From contig CALWIW010000018.1 of assembly GCA_944380855.1 (NCBI GenBank), forward strand, positions 1 to 42,466: a stretch of 42,466 bases of DNA. The letters run 5' to 3'. The translations under genes and the position numbers were made by a program. Position 1 is the first letter of the stretch; every line of letters starts with the position of its first letter. Shown one piece after another: positions 30,252 through 38,944 of the stretch. Under the pieces are notes generated by a model. That model searched no databases. It had not been told where the DNA came from and saw only the letters and a program-made list of their open reading frames with translations. The DNA comes from an uncultured Clostridia bacterium. Its GTDB lineage: Bacteria > Bacillota > Clostridia > Oscillospirales > Acutalibacteraceae.

Positions 30252-30806
30252 ATGAAATATTTTATTGCCTCGGATATACACGGTTCCGCTTTTTACTGCG
30301 AAAAAATGCTCAAAGCTTTTGAGAAAGAAAAGGCGGATAAAATTCTTTTGCTTGGAGATATTCTGTATCACGGGCCGAGAAATGACCTGCCGAAAAATTA
30401 TGCACCCAAAGAAGTTATAGCAATGCTTAATCCTTTGAAAGACAAAATTTTCTGCGCCAGAGGAAACTGCGACACTGAGGTTGACCAAATGGTTTTGGAT
30501 TTTCCCATACTGGCGGAATATTGCCTTATTTGTGAAAAAGGTAAAATTATATTTGCCACTCACGGTCACAAATATAATCTAAAGGATAAGCCAAACCTTG
30601 AAAAAGGCTCGGTTCTTCTCCACGGTCATACCCATGTACCGGCCTGTGAAAAAACCGAAACATTTACCTATATAAATCCCGGTTCAGTTTCAATACCAAA
30701 GGAAAACAGTCACCACGGGTATATGACATTGGAAGACGGCGTTTTTTTGTGGAAATCCTTGGAAGACGATTCTTTCGCAGAAACATTAAAAGAATTCAGC
30801 TTATAA
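30252..30806 (+). CDS. yfcE: YfcE/MJ0936-family phosphodiesterase
   Basis: The 184-residue calcineurin-like metallophosphoesterase shows ASDIHG (7-12), LLLGDILYHGP, ARGNCD, ATHGHKYN and LHGHTHVP, all the metal-binding blocks of the family, plus YINPGSVSIPK. Members hydrolyse simple phosphodiesters with Mn2+ or Ni2+; the cellular substrate is unknown. GAGGGG precedes the ATG. The gene follows the MIF-like gene closely and is followed by the second copy of the four-hairpin repeat. Confidence 0.92.
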   Translation: MKYFIASDIHGSAFYCEKMLKAFEKEKADKILLLGDILYHGPRNDLPKNYAPKEVIAMLNPLKDKIFCARGNCDTEVDQMVLDFPILAEYCLICEKGKIIFATHGHKYNLKDKPNLEKGSVLLHGHTHVPACEKTETFTYINPGSVSIPKENSHHGYMTLEDGVFLWKSLEDDSFAETLKEFSL

Positions 30807-30824
30807 AATGCAATAGGTTCTATA

Positions 30825-31029
30825 GCAAATGTTGGGCAAAAATTTTGGGATTCCAAAGGGACACTGTCCCTTTGGCAGGCGGTTTGGAGGACAGCGTCCT
30901 CCAAGATTTTAAAATGCAGCCAAAAACAGTCCGGTGAACTGTTTTTGGCTGTGAACTCACGTTAGTGTTCACGATAACTATTTATCTCAACTTTACTTTT
31001 TACACAACTATTTACAAAGAACCATTCAA
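30825..31029. repeat. Four-hairpin intergenic repeat, copy 2
   Basis: It matches 8491-8702 in the same orientation. Hairpins occupy 30853-30875, 30884-30904, 30919-30949 and 30951-30972. The first two stems are identical to copy 1; the third has C-G where copy 1 has A-T in its stem, and the fourth is better paired here than in copy 1. It takes up most of the 279-bp gap between yfcE and the methyltransferase gene. Confidence 0.85.
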
Positions 31030-31085
31030 GAAACATAGTCAGAGCTTTTCTGTCTGTGTTTCTTATTTTTTAAAGGGGTGAAATT

Positions 31086-31541
31086 ATGATAAAAACATCT
31101 TACGGGTGTTTTTCTTCCAGCTGGGAGGGAGAATATCTTACTATGCTTAAATTTTTGGGAAACCCTGAAGCTGAGGGAGATTTTTCTCTGTCATCTCAGG
31201 ATAATGAATTAAAAATACAGCTTGAGGAGTATTTTTCGGGGAAAAGAAAAAGCTTTTCTGTCCCCTTAAAACCAAAGGGAACCGCCTTTCAGGAAAAAGT
31301 ATGGAAAGAGCTTTTAAAAATTCCCTGCGGAGAAGTAAAAACCTACGGAGAAATCGCAAAAGCTTTGGGAAATCCAAAAAGTGCAAGGGCTGTAGGTTTA
31401 GCCTGCAACAAAAATCCCATAATTATTTTGATACCATGTCACCGTGTCGTAGGCAAAAACGGAAACCTTACCGGCTATGCCTGCGGTTTGGACATGAAAA
31501 AATATCTGCTTTCTATAGAAAATTCCCAAGACAAAACCTAA
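31086..31541 (+). CDS. ogt: Methylated-DNA--protein-cysteine methyltransferase
   Basis: The 151-residue protein has the C-terminal DNA methyltransferase domain: FQEKVWKELLKIPCGEVKTYGEIA, the arginine finger in SARAVGLACNKNP and the active-site PCHRV (Cys118) followed by VGKNGNLTGYACG. It removes O6-alkyl groups from guanine in a suicide reaction. The N-terminal domain is short and lacks Ada zinc residues, so it is of the Ogt type. AAAGGGG precedes the ATG. It has no evident SOS box. Confidence 0.94.
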   Translation: MIKTSYGCFSSSWEGEYLTMLKFLGNPEAEGDFSLSSQDNELKIQLEEYFSGKRKSFSVPLKPKGTAFQEKVWKELLKIPCGEVKTYGEIAKALGNPKSARAVGLACNKNPIIILIPCHRVVGKNGNLTGYACGLDMKKYLLSIENSQDKT

Positions 31542-31552
31542 CCGATTATATG

Positions 31553-31603
31553 TTGACAACACTACTGCCTGCTATTATAATAGTGACGTAATGTCATATG
31601 ACA
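31553..31603 (+). promoter_or_regulatory. Promoter and operator of the TetR-RND operon
   Basis: TTGACA (31553-31558) and TATAAT (31576-31581) are 17 bases apart. The perfect 12-bp palindrome TGTCATATGACA (31592-31603) begins four bases beyond the expected start point, and GAC/GTC triplets at 31585-31587 and 31608-31610 extend the dyad. This is the place for autorepression by the first gene. Confidence 0.75.
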
Positions 31604-31642
31604 GTTTGTCGTATTATGTCATAACAAGGAAGGCGGTAAAAT

Positions 31643-32260
31643 ATGATTAAAAGCACTTTTTTAAATCTCCCCAATGAAAAGAGGGAAAGAATTATACGAG
31701 AGGTAAAAAGAGAATTTGCTCTGTATCCTGTAGATAAAATTTCCATAAACAGGATAATACAAAGGGCAAATATTTCCAGAGGCAGTTTTTATCAGTATTT
31801 TGACGATAAGACAGACCTTATAACCGTCGTCACCGGAGAATTTTCGGATTTTCTGTATAATGCAATTTCAAATTCAATGAAAAACAGCAAAGGAGACGTT
31901 TTTCAGCTCCCCATTGATATTTTTAAAAGCACAATGGAATTTGTCCAAATGGGAAACAATTTTTCAATTTACAAAAATCTCTTTGCCAATATCAAGGCAA
32001 ACGGCGAAGACCTGTCCGATTATTTCAGCTGTCTCAGCCGTGAAAAGCTAAAAAAGCTTGACGAAATGATAAACCGCACCTACAAAAATATGAATGAGAA
32101 AGAATCCATGGCACTGAAAGAAATTTTGCTTTTGATATCGAGAGGAGCTGTTTTTGACGTATTTGCAAGAGGAAAGGACATAAAAATCGTTGAAAATGCG
32201 TTAAAAACAAAAATAGAACTTCTGAAAAGATGTACCGGAGAGGAGCATATAAATGGTTAA
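31643..32260 (+). CDS. TetR family regulator of the RND operon
   Basis: The 205-residue protein has a typical TetR helix-turn-helix, KISINRIIQRANISRGSFYQYFDDKTDLI (split here by its turn near residue 40), and a helical ligand domain. It overlaps the pump gene by eight bases, so the two are co-translated. A perfect palindrome at the promoter is the likely operator, which would make this a self-contained repressor and pump module induced by the pump's substrate. The ligand cannot be predicted. Confidence 0.9.
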   Translation: MIKSTFLNLPNEKRERIIREVKREFALYPVDKISINRIIQRANISRGSFYQYFDDKTDLITVVTGEFSDFLYNAISNSMKNSKGDVFQLPIDIFKSTMEFVQMGNNFSIYKNLFANIKANGEDLSDYFSCLSREKLKKLDEMINRTYKNMNEKESMALKEILLLISRGAVFDVFARGKDIKIVENALKTKIELLKRCTGEEHING

Positions 32261-35200
32261 GTTCAGCGTAAAAAAGCCTCTGACAGTTTTTGTTGCGGTT
32301 ATTCTTGTACTTGTTCTGGGAGCAACTGCCTATTTTGAAATGACGCCGGATTTGCTTCCCAATTTAGATTTTCCTTACGCCATTGTAATTACAACATATC
32401 CCGGAGCCAGTCCGGAACAGGTGGAAACCACTGTTACCAAGCCATTGGAGCAGTCTATGGCAACCCTTGACAAGATTAAAAACGTCACCTCAACTTCCTC
32501 GGAAAATTATTCAATGATAATGATGGAGTTTTCCGATGACGCAAACATGGACAGCATAACCGTGGATATAAGAGGAAACATAGACAAGGTAAAGGGATAT
32601 TGGCCCGACGAGGTATCAACTCCTATACTTATGAAAATAAATCCCAATATGCTTCCAGTTACCGTGGCGGCGGTAAGCTATGAGGGTAAGGACAATGCGG
32701 AATTGTCCGCTTTTATAAATGAAAGTCTTATGAACAATCTTGAGGGCGTTGAAGGCGTCGCTTCGGTAAGCACATCGGGTTTGCTTGAACAAGGCGTAAA
32801 CGTTATTATATCTCAGGAAAAGATTGACAAAGTCAACACGAAAATACAAAATGCCTTAGAGGGTAAATTTGACGAGGCAAGAGAAGAAATAGACGACGCC
32901 CGTTCCCAGGTGGAAAGCGGACTTTCTCAGGCAGAAAGCGGTAAAACTCAACTTTCCTACAGCAAAAGCCAGCTTGAAGAAAAAGAACAGGAAGCAAAAC
33001 AGCAGCTTCAGCAGGCTCAGACAGAGCTTGATACACAAAAACAAGAGCTTGCTTCCGCAAAGCTTCAGCTTATTGAGGGGATAAAGGAAATTGAAAGTCA
33101 AAAAGAAAATTTCAATATAATTTACACTCAGGTTTCCATTATAGTTGAGTCGAAGAATCAGTTATACGCTGAAAGAGAACAGCTTTCAGTTAAACTTGAA
33201 GAACTTACTCAGGAAGGCTTGGGCGACTCTGAGGAAGCATTGAATATAAAAAACCGAATAGATGAGATTGACGGACAGTTTGAGGCGGTAAATAAAATTC
33301 TTGAACCTCTGGGCTACTCCGTAGATTCAATTGATGAAGCGTCAACATATCTTCAACAGCAGATTGAGAACCTTACTGCGGCTGAAGCAGAGCTTCAAAA
33401 GCAACTTGAACTTGCACAGCAGGGGGAAACCACCCTACAGCAGGCTGAAAAGGAACTGGAAACTCAGAAAAACAACGTTAATTCTCAAATTCAGTCGGGA
33501 AAAAATCAGCTGCTTGACGCCGAAAACAAGTTAAACGATACAATAAATCAGTTAAATCAGGCTAAAAGCCAACTGGACTCCTCTTCTTCAGAAATAGATT
33601 TGCAGGAAGAACAGGCACTTGACGGAGCAGACGTAAGCAAAGCCATAACCATGGATATGGTCTCCTCTATTCTTGCGGCACAGAATTTTTCCATGCCCTC
33701 GGGATATGTCAGCGACGAAGAGGGTACACAATATCTTGTCAGAGTCGGCGATACATTTTCCGATGTTGAGGAAATGGCAAATCTTCAGCTTTTTGGTATG
33801 GGAATAGAGGGACTTGACCCCATAAAGATTTACGATGTTGCGGATGTATTTATTTCCGACAATTCAAATGAGATTTTTACAAAAATCAACGGTTCTGACG
33901 GAGTGCTTTTAAGCTTTACAAAACAGTCAAACTACGCCACAGCAGACGTATCCGACAATGTTTCCGAAAGATTTTCACAGCTTTCACAAAATTACCCGGG
34001 TTTATCCTTTGTTACACTTATGAGTCAGGGCGATTATATCCATCTTATTATTGACGGTGTAATAAACAATATGGTTTTGGGAGCGATTTTCGCAATCCTT
34101 GTGCTTTTGTTTTTCCTTAAAGATATAAAGCCCACATTGGTTATAGCCGTTTCAATCCCCATAAGCATAATTTTTGCCGTGGTGCTTATGTATTTCAGCG
34201 GAATAACCCTTAACATGATTTCTCTTTCCGGCTTGGCGATAGGCGTGGGTATGCTTGTGGATAACTCGGTAGTTGTTATAGAAAATATCTACAGGCTTAG
34301 AAATTTGGGAGTTCCGCCTCTGAAAGCGGCTGTTCAGGGTGCAAAGGAAATGGCTGCTGCCATAACCTCCTCAACACTCACCACCGTCTGCGTTTTTCTC
34401 CCCATAGTGTTCGTAAAAGGAATTACAAAACAGCTTTTTGTGGATATGGCACTGACAATCGCCTATTCCCTGCTGGCAAGCCTTATTGTTGCTTTGACTC
34501 TTGTTCCCGCACTGAGCAGTACGGTTTTGAAAAAAACAAGCACCAAACAGCACAAATGGTTTGACAAGGCACTGGGAGCTTATGAAAAATCAATCAAGTT
34601 TACCCTCAGACACAGAGCCTTGGCTTTGCTCTTCGCTTTCCTACTGTTGGTGGGAAGTACTCTGGCGGCTTTGGCAAAAGGCTTCAGCTTTATGCCCGAT
34701 ATGAGCAGTCAGCAGATTTCAATAACCGCAGTTCTCCCCTATGACAGCACCTATGAGGAAACGGCACAGACCGCCCGGGAAATTCTTGACGTTATGGAAA
34801 GCTATCCTCAGTTTGAAACTACAGCCGCCATGACCGGAAACATGGGTTCTGTTATGGGGCTTGCAGGAAACACAAACTCCTCGGGCAATGTAACAGCCTA
34901 CGGAGTTTTGAAAGAAGAATACGCAAAACAAAGTCTGGAGATTTCCAAAAGTCTTGAAAAAGATTTGGAAAATATAAACGGAGAAGTTACCGTCAGCGGC
35001 GGCTCTTCCATGAGTTCCATGTCCTCAATAATGGGCGGTACAGGTGTAACCGTAAACATTTACGGAGACGAATTGGACACAATGAAGCAGACTGCCGAAG
35101 ATATAGCGGACACAATTTCTCAAATTGACGGTATCGGAGAAGTTGACAGCGGTACAAATGAAACAACTCCCGTAATTAAAATTACCGTAGACAAGGAAAA

Positions 35201-36179
35201 AGCCTCTGAACAGGGACTTACCGTAGCACAGGTTTATGCCGCTGTAAATCAGCAGATTACCGGCTCAAAAACCGCCACTTCCCTTAAAAATGATAACGGT
35301 TCTTCCCTTGACGTAATTGTAATTGACGAAAAAAAGGATAACGCCTCACCGGAGGATATTTCCGAAATGACAGTTACGGTAACAGGAATTGACGGAGAAG
35401 AAAAAGAGTTAAAGCTTACGGATATTGCAGTAATAGACGAACAAACCTCTCCGGATTCAATTTCAAGGGATAATCAAAGAAGATATGTAACCGTCACGGC
35501 ACAGATAAAAGATGGATATATTTTAAGCAAAGTGGCAGCCGACGTTGAAAAATCCCTTAAAAACTATACAATGCCCGCCGGATTTTCCTATGAAATTTCC
35601 GGAGAAAACGCCTCTACCATGGAAGCAATCTGGCAGGTATTAAAAATGCTTTTGCTTGCGATTGTATTTATATACCTTATAATGGTGGCACAGTTTCAAA
35701 ACTTTAAATCCCCGTTTATAGTTATGTTTACAATCCCCCTTGTTTTCACCGGAGGATTTTTGGCTCTTCTCATTACCGGAAACGACGTCAGCGTTATGTC
35801 CCTTTTGGGATTTGTAATGCTCAGCGGAATAATAGTTAACAACGGCATCGTGCTTATCGACTGCATAAACAGACTGCAAATTGACGACGGAATGAGCAAA
35901 AAGGAAGCCATTGTAAAAGCCGGAGTTATAAGAATGAGACCTATTTTGATGACGGCACTTACCACAGTGCTGGGATTGTCGGTAATGGCTTTGGGAATAG
36001 GAACAGGTGCCGAAATGATGCAGCCTGTAGCCATAGTCTGCATAGGAGGACTTGTATATGCAACCTTTATGACCTTGTATATTGTTCCCGTTATGTACGA
36101 TATTTTCAACTCAAAAGTGAAAGTTCGTGATATAGAGCATGAAAACGAATTGACCTCTTTAACAGAGCTTTCGGAATAA
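32253..36179 (+). CDS. RND efflux transporter with large coiled-coil insertion
   Basis: The 1308-residue protein has the AcrB/SwrC plan: an N-terminal helix (VFVAVILVLVLGATAYFEM), a first porter domain, six helices from about residue 600 (IIDGVINNMVLGAIFAILVL; GLAIGVGMLVDNSVVVIENI with its proton-relay Asp), a second porter domain and six further helices (GFVMLSGIIVNNGIVLIDCI). Between IISQEKIDKVN and ITMDMVSSILAAQN, inside the PN2-like subdomain, about 255 residues (200-455) of heptad-rich sequence are inserted. That is about 250 residues longer than SwrC-type pumps. No adaptor or outer-membrane gene is adjacent, as usual in Gram-positives. Substrates may be lipids, peptides or drugs. Confidence 0.93.
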   Translation: MVKFSVKKPLTVFVAVILVLVLGATAYFEMTPDLLPNLDFPYAIVITTYPGASPEQVETTVTKPLEQSMATLDKIKNVTSTSSENYSMIMMEFSDDANMDSITVDIRGNIDKVKGYWPDEVSTPILMKINPNMLPVTVAAVSYEGKDNAELSAFINESLMNNLEGVEGVASVSTSGLLEQGVNVIISQEKIDKVNTKIQNALEGKFDEAREEIDDARSQVESGLSQAESGKTQLSYSKSQLEEKEQEAKQQLQQAQTELDTQKQELASAKLQLIEGIKEIESQKENFNIIYTQVSIIVESKNQLYAEREQLSVKLEELTQEGLGDSEEALNIKNRIDEIDGQFEAVNKILEPLGYSVDSIDEASTYLQQQIENLTAAEAELQKQLELAQQGETTLQQAEKELETQKNNVNSQIQSGKNQLLDAENKLNDTINQLNQAKSQLDSSSSEIDLQEEQALDGADVSKAITMDMVSSILAAQNFSMPSGYVSDEEGTQYLVRVGDTFSDVEEMANLQLFGMGIEGLDPIKIYDVADVFISDNSNEIFTKINGSDGVLLSFTKQSNYATADVSDNVSERFSQLSQNYPGLSFVTLMSQGDYIHLIIDGVINNMVLGAIFAILVLLFFLKDIKPTLVIAVSIPISIIFAVVLMYFSGITLNMISLSGLAIGVGMLVDNSVVVIENIYRLRNLGVPPLKAAVQGAKEMAAAITSSTLTTVCVFLPIVFVKGITKQLFVDMALTIAYSLLASLIVALTLVPALSSTVLKKTSTKQHKWFDKALGAYEKSIKFTLRHRALALLFAFLLLVGSTLAALAKGFSFMPDMSSQQISITAVLPYDSTYEETAQTAREILDVMESYPQFETTAAMTGNMGSVMGLAGNTNSSGNVTAYGVLKEEYAKQSLEISKSLEKDLENINGEVTVSGGSSMSSMSSIMGGTGVTVNIYGDELDTMKQTAEDIADTISQIDGIGEVDSGTNETTPVIKITVDKEKASEQGLTVAQVYAAVNQQITGSKTATSLKNDNGSSLDVIVIDEKKDNASPEDISEMTVTVTGIDGEEKELKLTDIAVIDEQTSPDSISRDNQRRYVTVTAQIKDGYILSKVAADVEKSLKNYTMPAGFSYEISGENASTMEAIWQVLKMLLLAIVFIYLIMVAQFQNFKSPFIVMFTIPLVFTGGFLALLITGNDVSVMSLLGFVMLSGIIVNNGIVLIDCINRLQIDDGMSKKEAIVKAGVIRMRPILMTALTTVLGLSVMALGIGTGAEMMQPVAIVCIGGLVYATFMTLYIVPVMYDIFNSKVKVRDIEHENELTSLTELSE

Positions 36180-36239
36180 TATAAAAATTGACAAAAATTC
36201 CCGTTAATAAAAATATTTTAATCTGCCAAAATATTATCA

Positions 36240-36260
36240 CGGCGGTAAACAAAACCGCCG
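36240..36260 (+). other. Hairpin in SASP gene leader
   Basis: CGGCGGT pairs with ACCGCCG around a seven-base loop, 53 bp before the SASP start. No T-run follows, so it is not a good terminator; it could stabilise the SASP message or mark the end of the pump transcript. Confidence 0.5.
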
Positions 36261-36312
36261 CCAAACAAAAAATTAACAAAATTAAAATATTAAATTAAGG
36301 AGAGAATTTTTT

Positions 36313-36513
36313 ATGTCTAACAATTCTAACAACAGTATTAATATTCCCGAGGCAAAAGAGGCTATGGAAAGATTTAAGATGGAATGTGCAAGCGAAGTAG
36401 GCGTAAACCTTAAGCAGGGTTACAACGGCGACTTAACTTCACGTCAGGCAGGCTCCGTAGGCGGCCAAATGGTTAAGAAAATGATCGAGGAATACGAAAG
36501 AAACATGAAATAA
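36313..36513 (+). CDS. Alpha/beta-type small acid-soluble spore protein
   Basis: The 66-residue protein has both family blocks: EAKEAMERFKMECASEVGV, containing the germination-protease site (the Glu-x-Ala/Ser segment), and NGDLTSRQAGSVGGQMVKKMI. These proteins coat and protect DNA in dormant spores, shifting it toward an A-like form. AAGGAG precedes the ATG. It is monocistronic with a terminator downstream. Expression should depend on forespore sigma-G, but I could not mark a convincing sigma-G promoter in the AT-rich leader. Confidence 0.95.
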   Translation: MSNNSNNSINIPEAKEAMERFKMECASEVGVNLKQGYNGDLTSRQAGSVGGQMVKKMIEEYERNMK

Positions 36514-36577
36514 TCATTTATTTTTCCCATAAAAAGAAATATTAAACTTCGAGGGAAGACTATTTCAAAAGATTTTA

Positions 36578-36607
36578 GGGCGTGACTGAGAAAGCCACGC
36601 CCTTTTT
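36578..36607 (+). terminator. Rho-independent terminator
   Basis: GGGCGTG (36578-36584) pairs with CACGCCC (36596-36602), followed by TTTTT. It ends the SASP transcript. The following 200 bp up to 36811 are AT-rich; a TATAAT at about 36700-36705 could be the -10 of the next gene. Confidence 0.85.
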
Positions 36608-36811
36608 ATTATATTTTCCAAAATGAGAATTTTACTTAACCTTAAAATATGTTTATTTTTCATATTTAAAAAAACTATGCAAAATTCAATTTTTGGTGTA
36701 TAATAATAACGTTGTTTTTACAAAGATATAATGAATGACCTTTGGTTAAAGCTTAAAAGTTCTGTTTGCTGATAAGCTTTTTCTAATTTAAGCAATGAAC
36801 GGAGTGTATTT

Positions 36812-38260
36812 ATGGGCGGAGTATTTGGAGTTGTATCGAAAGAACCTTGTGCTTATGATTTGTTTTTCGGAACTGATTACCATTCTCATTTAGGTACAAA
36901 ACGCGGAGGTATGGCAGTTTACGGCGAAAAAGGATTTGAAAGAGCCATTCACAACATTGAAAATTCACCTTTCAGAACAAAGTTTGAAAAAGATGTTGAC
37001 GAACTGACTCAACACGGAGGACACTTGGGAATAGGCTGTATTTCCGACTCATCTCCCCAGCCATTGCTTGTTCATTCAAAGCTTGGAAGCTATGCAATCA
37101 CAACTGTGGGAAAAATTAACAACAGCGAAGAGCTTGTAAAGGAATCCTTTGAAAACGGATTTTCTCACTTTTTGGAAACCAGCGGAGGAGTAATTAATCC
37201 GTCCGAGGTTGTGGCAGCCTTGATAAATCAAAAGGATACCATGGTTGAGGGCATTAAAAATGTTCTGGAAAAAATCGACGGCTCTATGACTTTCCTTATT
37301 CTTACAAAAGATGGAATTTACGCCGCCCGTGACCGTTTGGGCAGAACTCCCCTTATTATCGGTAAAAAGGACAACGGTGATTACTGTGTTTCCTTTGAAA
37401 GCTTTGCCTTTATTAATTTGGGATATAAATACGAAAAAGAGCTTGGTCCCGGCGAGATTGTTTACATAGACCAAAACGGTTATAAAACCCTCAGCGAACC
37501 CAGCAAGAAAATGAAGATATGCACTTTTCTTTGGGTTTATTACGGCTATCCTACCTCTTGCTATGAGGGTTTAAATGTTGAGGAAATGAGATACAAGTGC
37601 GGCGAAAAGCTTGCCATGAGAGATAAAGAGGATCACACAATAGACCCTGACATTGTTGCAGGCGTTCCTGACAGCGGTATTGCCGACGCAGTAGGTTATG
37701 CAAATTCCTCAAGAATTCCTTTTGCACGTCCTTTCATAAAATACACTCCTACCTGGCCGCGTTCCTTTATGCCGTCAAGTCAGGATCAAAGAAACCGCAT
37801 TGCAAAAATGAAGCTTATTCCCGTTGACGCTCTTATAAGGGATAAAAAGCTTCTTCTTATAGATGACTCAATAGTAAGAGGAACTCAGCTGGGAGAAACA
37901 ACAGGCTTTCTTTACGAAAGCGGTGCTAAGGAAGTTCATATCAGACCTGCCTGTCCCCCGCTTCTCTTTGGCTGTAAATATCTGAACTTTTCACGTTCCA
38001 AGTCAGAGCTTGATTTAATCACCAGAAGAATTATTCTTGAGCGAGAGGGCAAGGAAAGAGCATATCTCCCCGAGGTGTTGGCGGATTACGCAAATCCTGA
38101 CAGCCAAAACTATAAGGAAATGCTGGACGAAATCAGAAAGCAATTGAAATTTACCAGCCTTAAATATCTCCGTCTTGACGATATGATAGACGCAATAACT
38201 GAGAATTCAGACATTAAAGCCTGCGATCTTTGCACATATTGCTGGAACGGAATGGAATAA
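36812..38260 (+). CDS. Amidophosphoribosyltransferase-like protein lacking catalytic Cys1
   Basis: The 482-residue protein aligns with PurF along its length. The C-terminal half keeps the PRPP-binding loop LLLIDDSIVRGTQ, GVPDSGIADAVGYA and the cysteines that hold the 4Fe-4S cluster in Bacillus PurF (KICTFLW, LFGCKYL, CDLCTYC). The N-terminus is MGGVFGV where PurF has MCGIFG(I/V), so the glutaminase nucleophile is missing, and the glutamine-binding RYPT/HNGNL segments are replaced by SDSSPQP and TVGKINN. Glutamine hydrolysis is therefore unlikely; it could use free ammonia or another amine, or do something else with PRPP. No purine genes are adjacent. Confidence 0.9.
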   Translation: MGGVFGVVSKEPCAYDLFFGTDYHSHLGTKRGGMAVYGEKGFERAIHNIENSPFRTKFEKDVDELTQHGGHLGIGCISDSSPQPLLVHSKLGSYAITTVGKINNSEELVKESFENGFSHFLETSGGVINPSEVVAALINQKDTMVEGIKNVLEKIDGSMTFLILTKDGIYAARDRLGRTPLIIGKKDNGDYCVSFESFAFINLGYKYEKELGPGEIVYIDQNGYKTLSEPSKKMKICTFLWVYYGYPTSCYEGLNVEEMRYKCGEKLAMRDKEDHTIDPDIVAGVPDSGIADAVGYANSSRIPFARPFIKYTPTWPRSFMPSSQDQRNRIAKMKLIPVDALIRDKKLLLIDDSIVRGTQLGETTGFLYESGAKEVHIRPACPPLLFGCKYLNFSRSKSELDLITRRIILEREGKERAYLPEVLADYANPDSQNYKEMLDEIRKQLKFTSLKYLRLDDMIDAITENSDIKACDLCTYCWNGME

Positions 38261-38270
38261 AAAACACTTG

Positions 38271-38299
38271 GCAGACAGATTATCTCTGTCTGCCTTTTT
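38271..38299 (+). terminator. Rho-independent terminator
   Basis: GGCAGACAGA pairs exactly with TCTGTCTGCC (four-base loop) followed by TTTTT, starting 10 bases after the stop of the PurF-like gene. Confidence 0.92.
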
Positions 38300-38315
38300 A
38301 ATAGTGAGGTATAAA

Positions 38316-38771
38316 ATGATTATCAGAAAATACAGAGAAGCTGACTGTAAGGAATTGGCTGACCTTTTCTTTAATACGGTACATTGTGTTAACGGGAAAG
38401 ATTACACAGAGGAACAGCTGAACGCTTGGGCAACAGGAAAAATAAATACAGATGAATGGAATAAATCTTTTTTAGAGCACTACACTTTAATAGCTGAAGA
38501 AAACGGAATAATCATAGGCTTCGGTGATATTGACTGCACAGGATATCTTGACAGGCTGTACGTCCACAAAGATTATCAAAGAAAAGGCGTTGCCTCGGCA
38601 CTTTGCGACCATTTGGAAAAATATGTTTCGGGCAGAATTTTCACCCATGCTTCCGTAACAGCAAAACCTTTCTTTGAAAAAAGAGGATACAAAATTATAA
38701 AAGAACAGGAAGTTAAACGCCAAGGCGTTACACTTAAAAATTATGTTATGGAAAAATATACGGATTCATAA
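38316..38771 (+). CDS. GNAT family N-acetyltransferase
   Basis: The 151-residue protein begins MIIRKYREADCKELADLF and has the acetyl-CoA loop in DRLYVHKDYQRKGVASAL (motif A, QRKGVA) and a later FFEKRGYKII, which are GNAT hallmarks. The close relatives I recall are YafP/PhnO-like small-molecule acetyltransferases; substrate unknown. ATG 38316 with GAGGT five bases upstream is preferred, since a start at 38268 would run through the preceding terminator hairpin. Confidence 0.9.
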   Translation: MIIRKYREADCKELADLFFNTVHCVNGKDYTEEQLNAWATGKINTDEWNKSFLEHYTLIAEENGIIIGFGDIDCTGYLDRLYVHKDYQRKGVASALCDHLEKYVSGRIFTHASVTAKPFFEKRGYKIIKEQEVKRQGVTLKNYVMEKYTDS

Positions 38772-38944
38772 CTTTTTCAGCCAACTCTTTTTATAAAAAT
38801 GTGTATAATAACCTAATTTTTATGATAAAAACCAAATATTGCTGTTGAATTTTTTTCTATTTATGGTACAATAACTTTGATTACATATTTTTATAATATA
38901 AACACTGCAATAAGATGTTGTTTTGCAAACGGAGGTTTTATACT

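Noticed and set aside
36240-36260. Hairpin after the RND pump gene as its terminator
   Set aside because: The stem is good but no T-run follows; recorded only as a leader hairpin.
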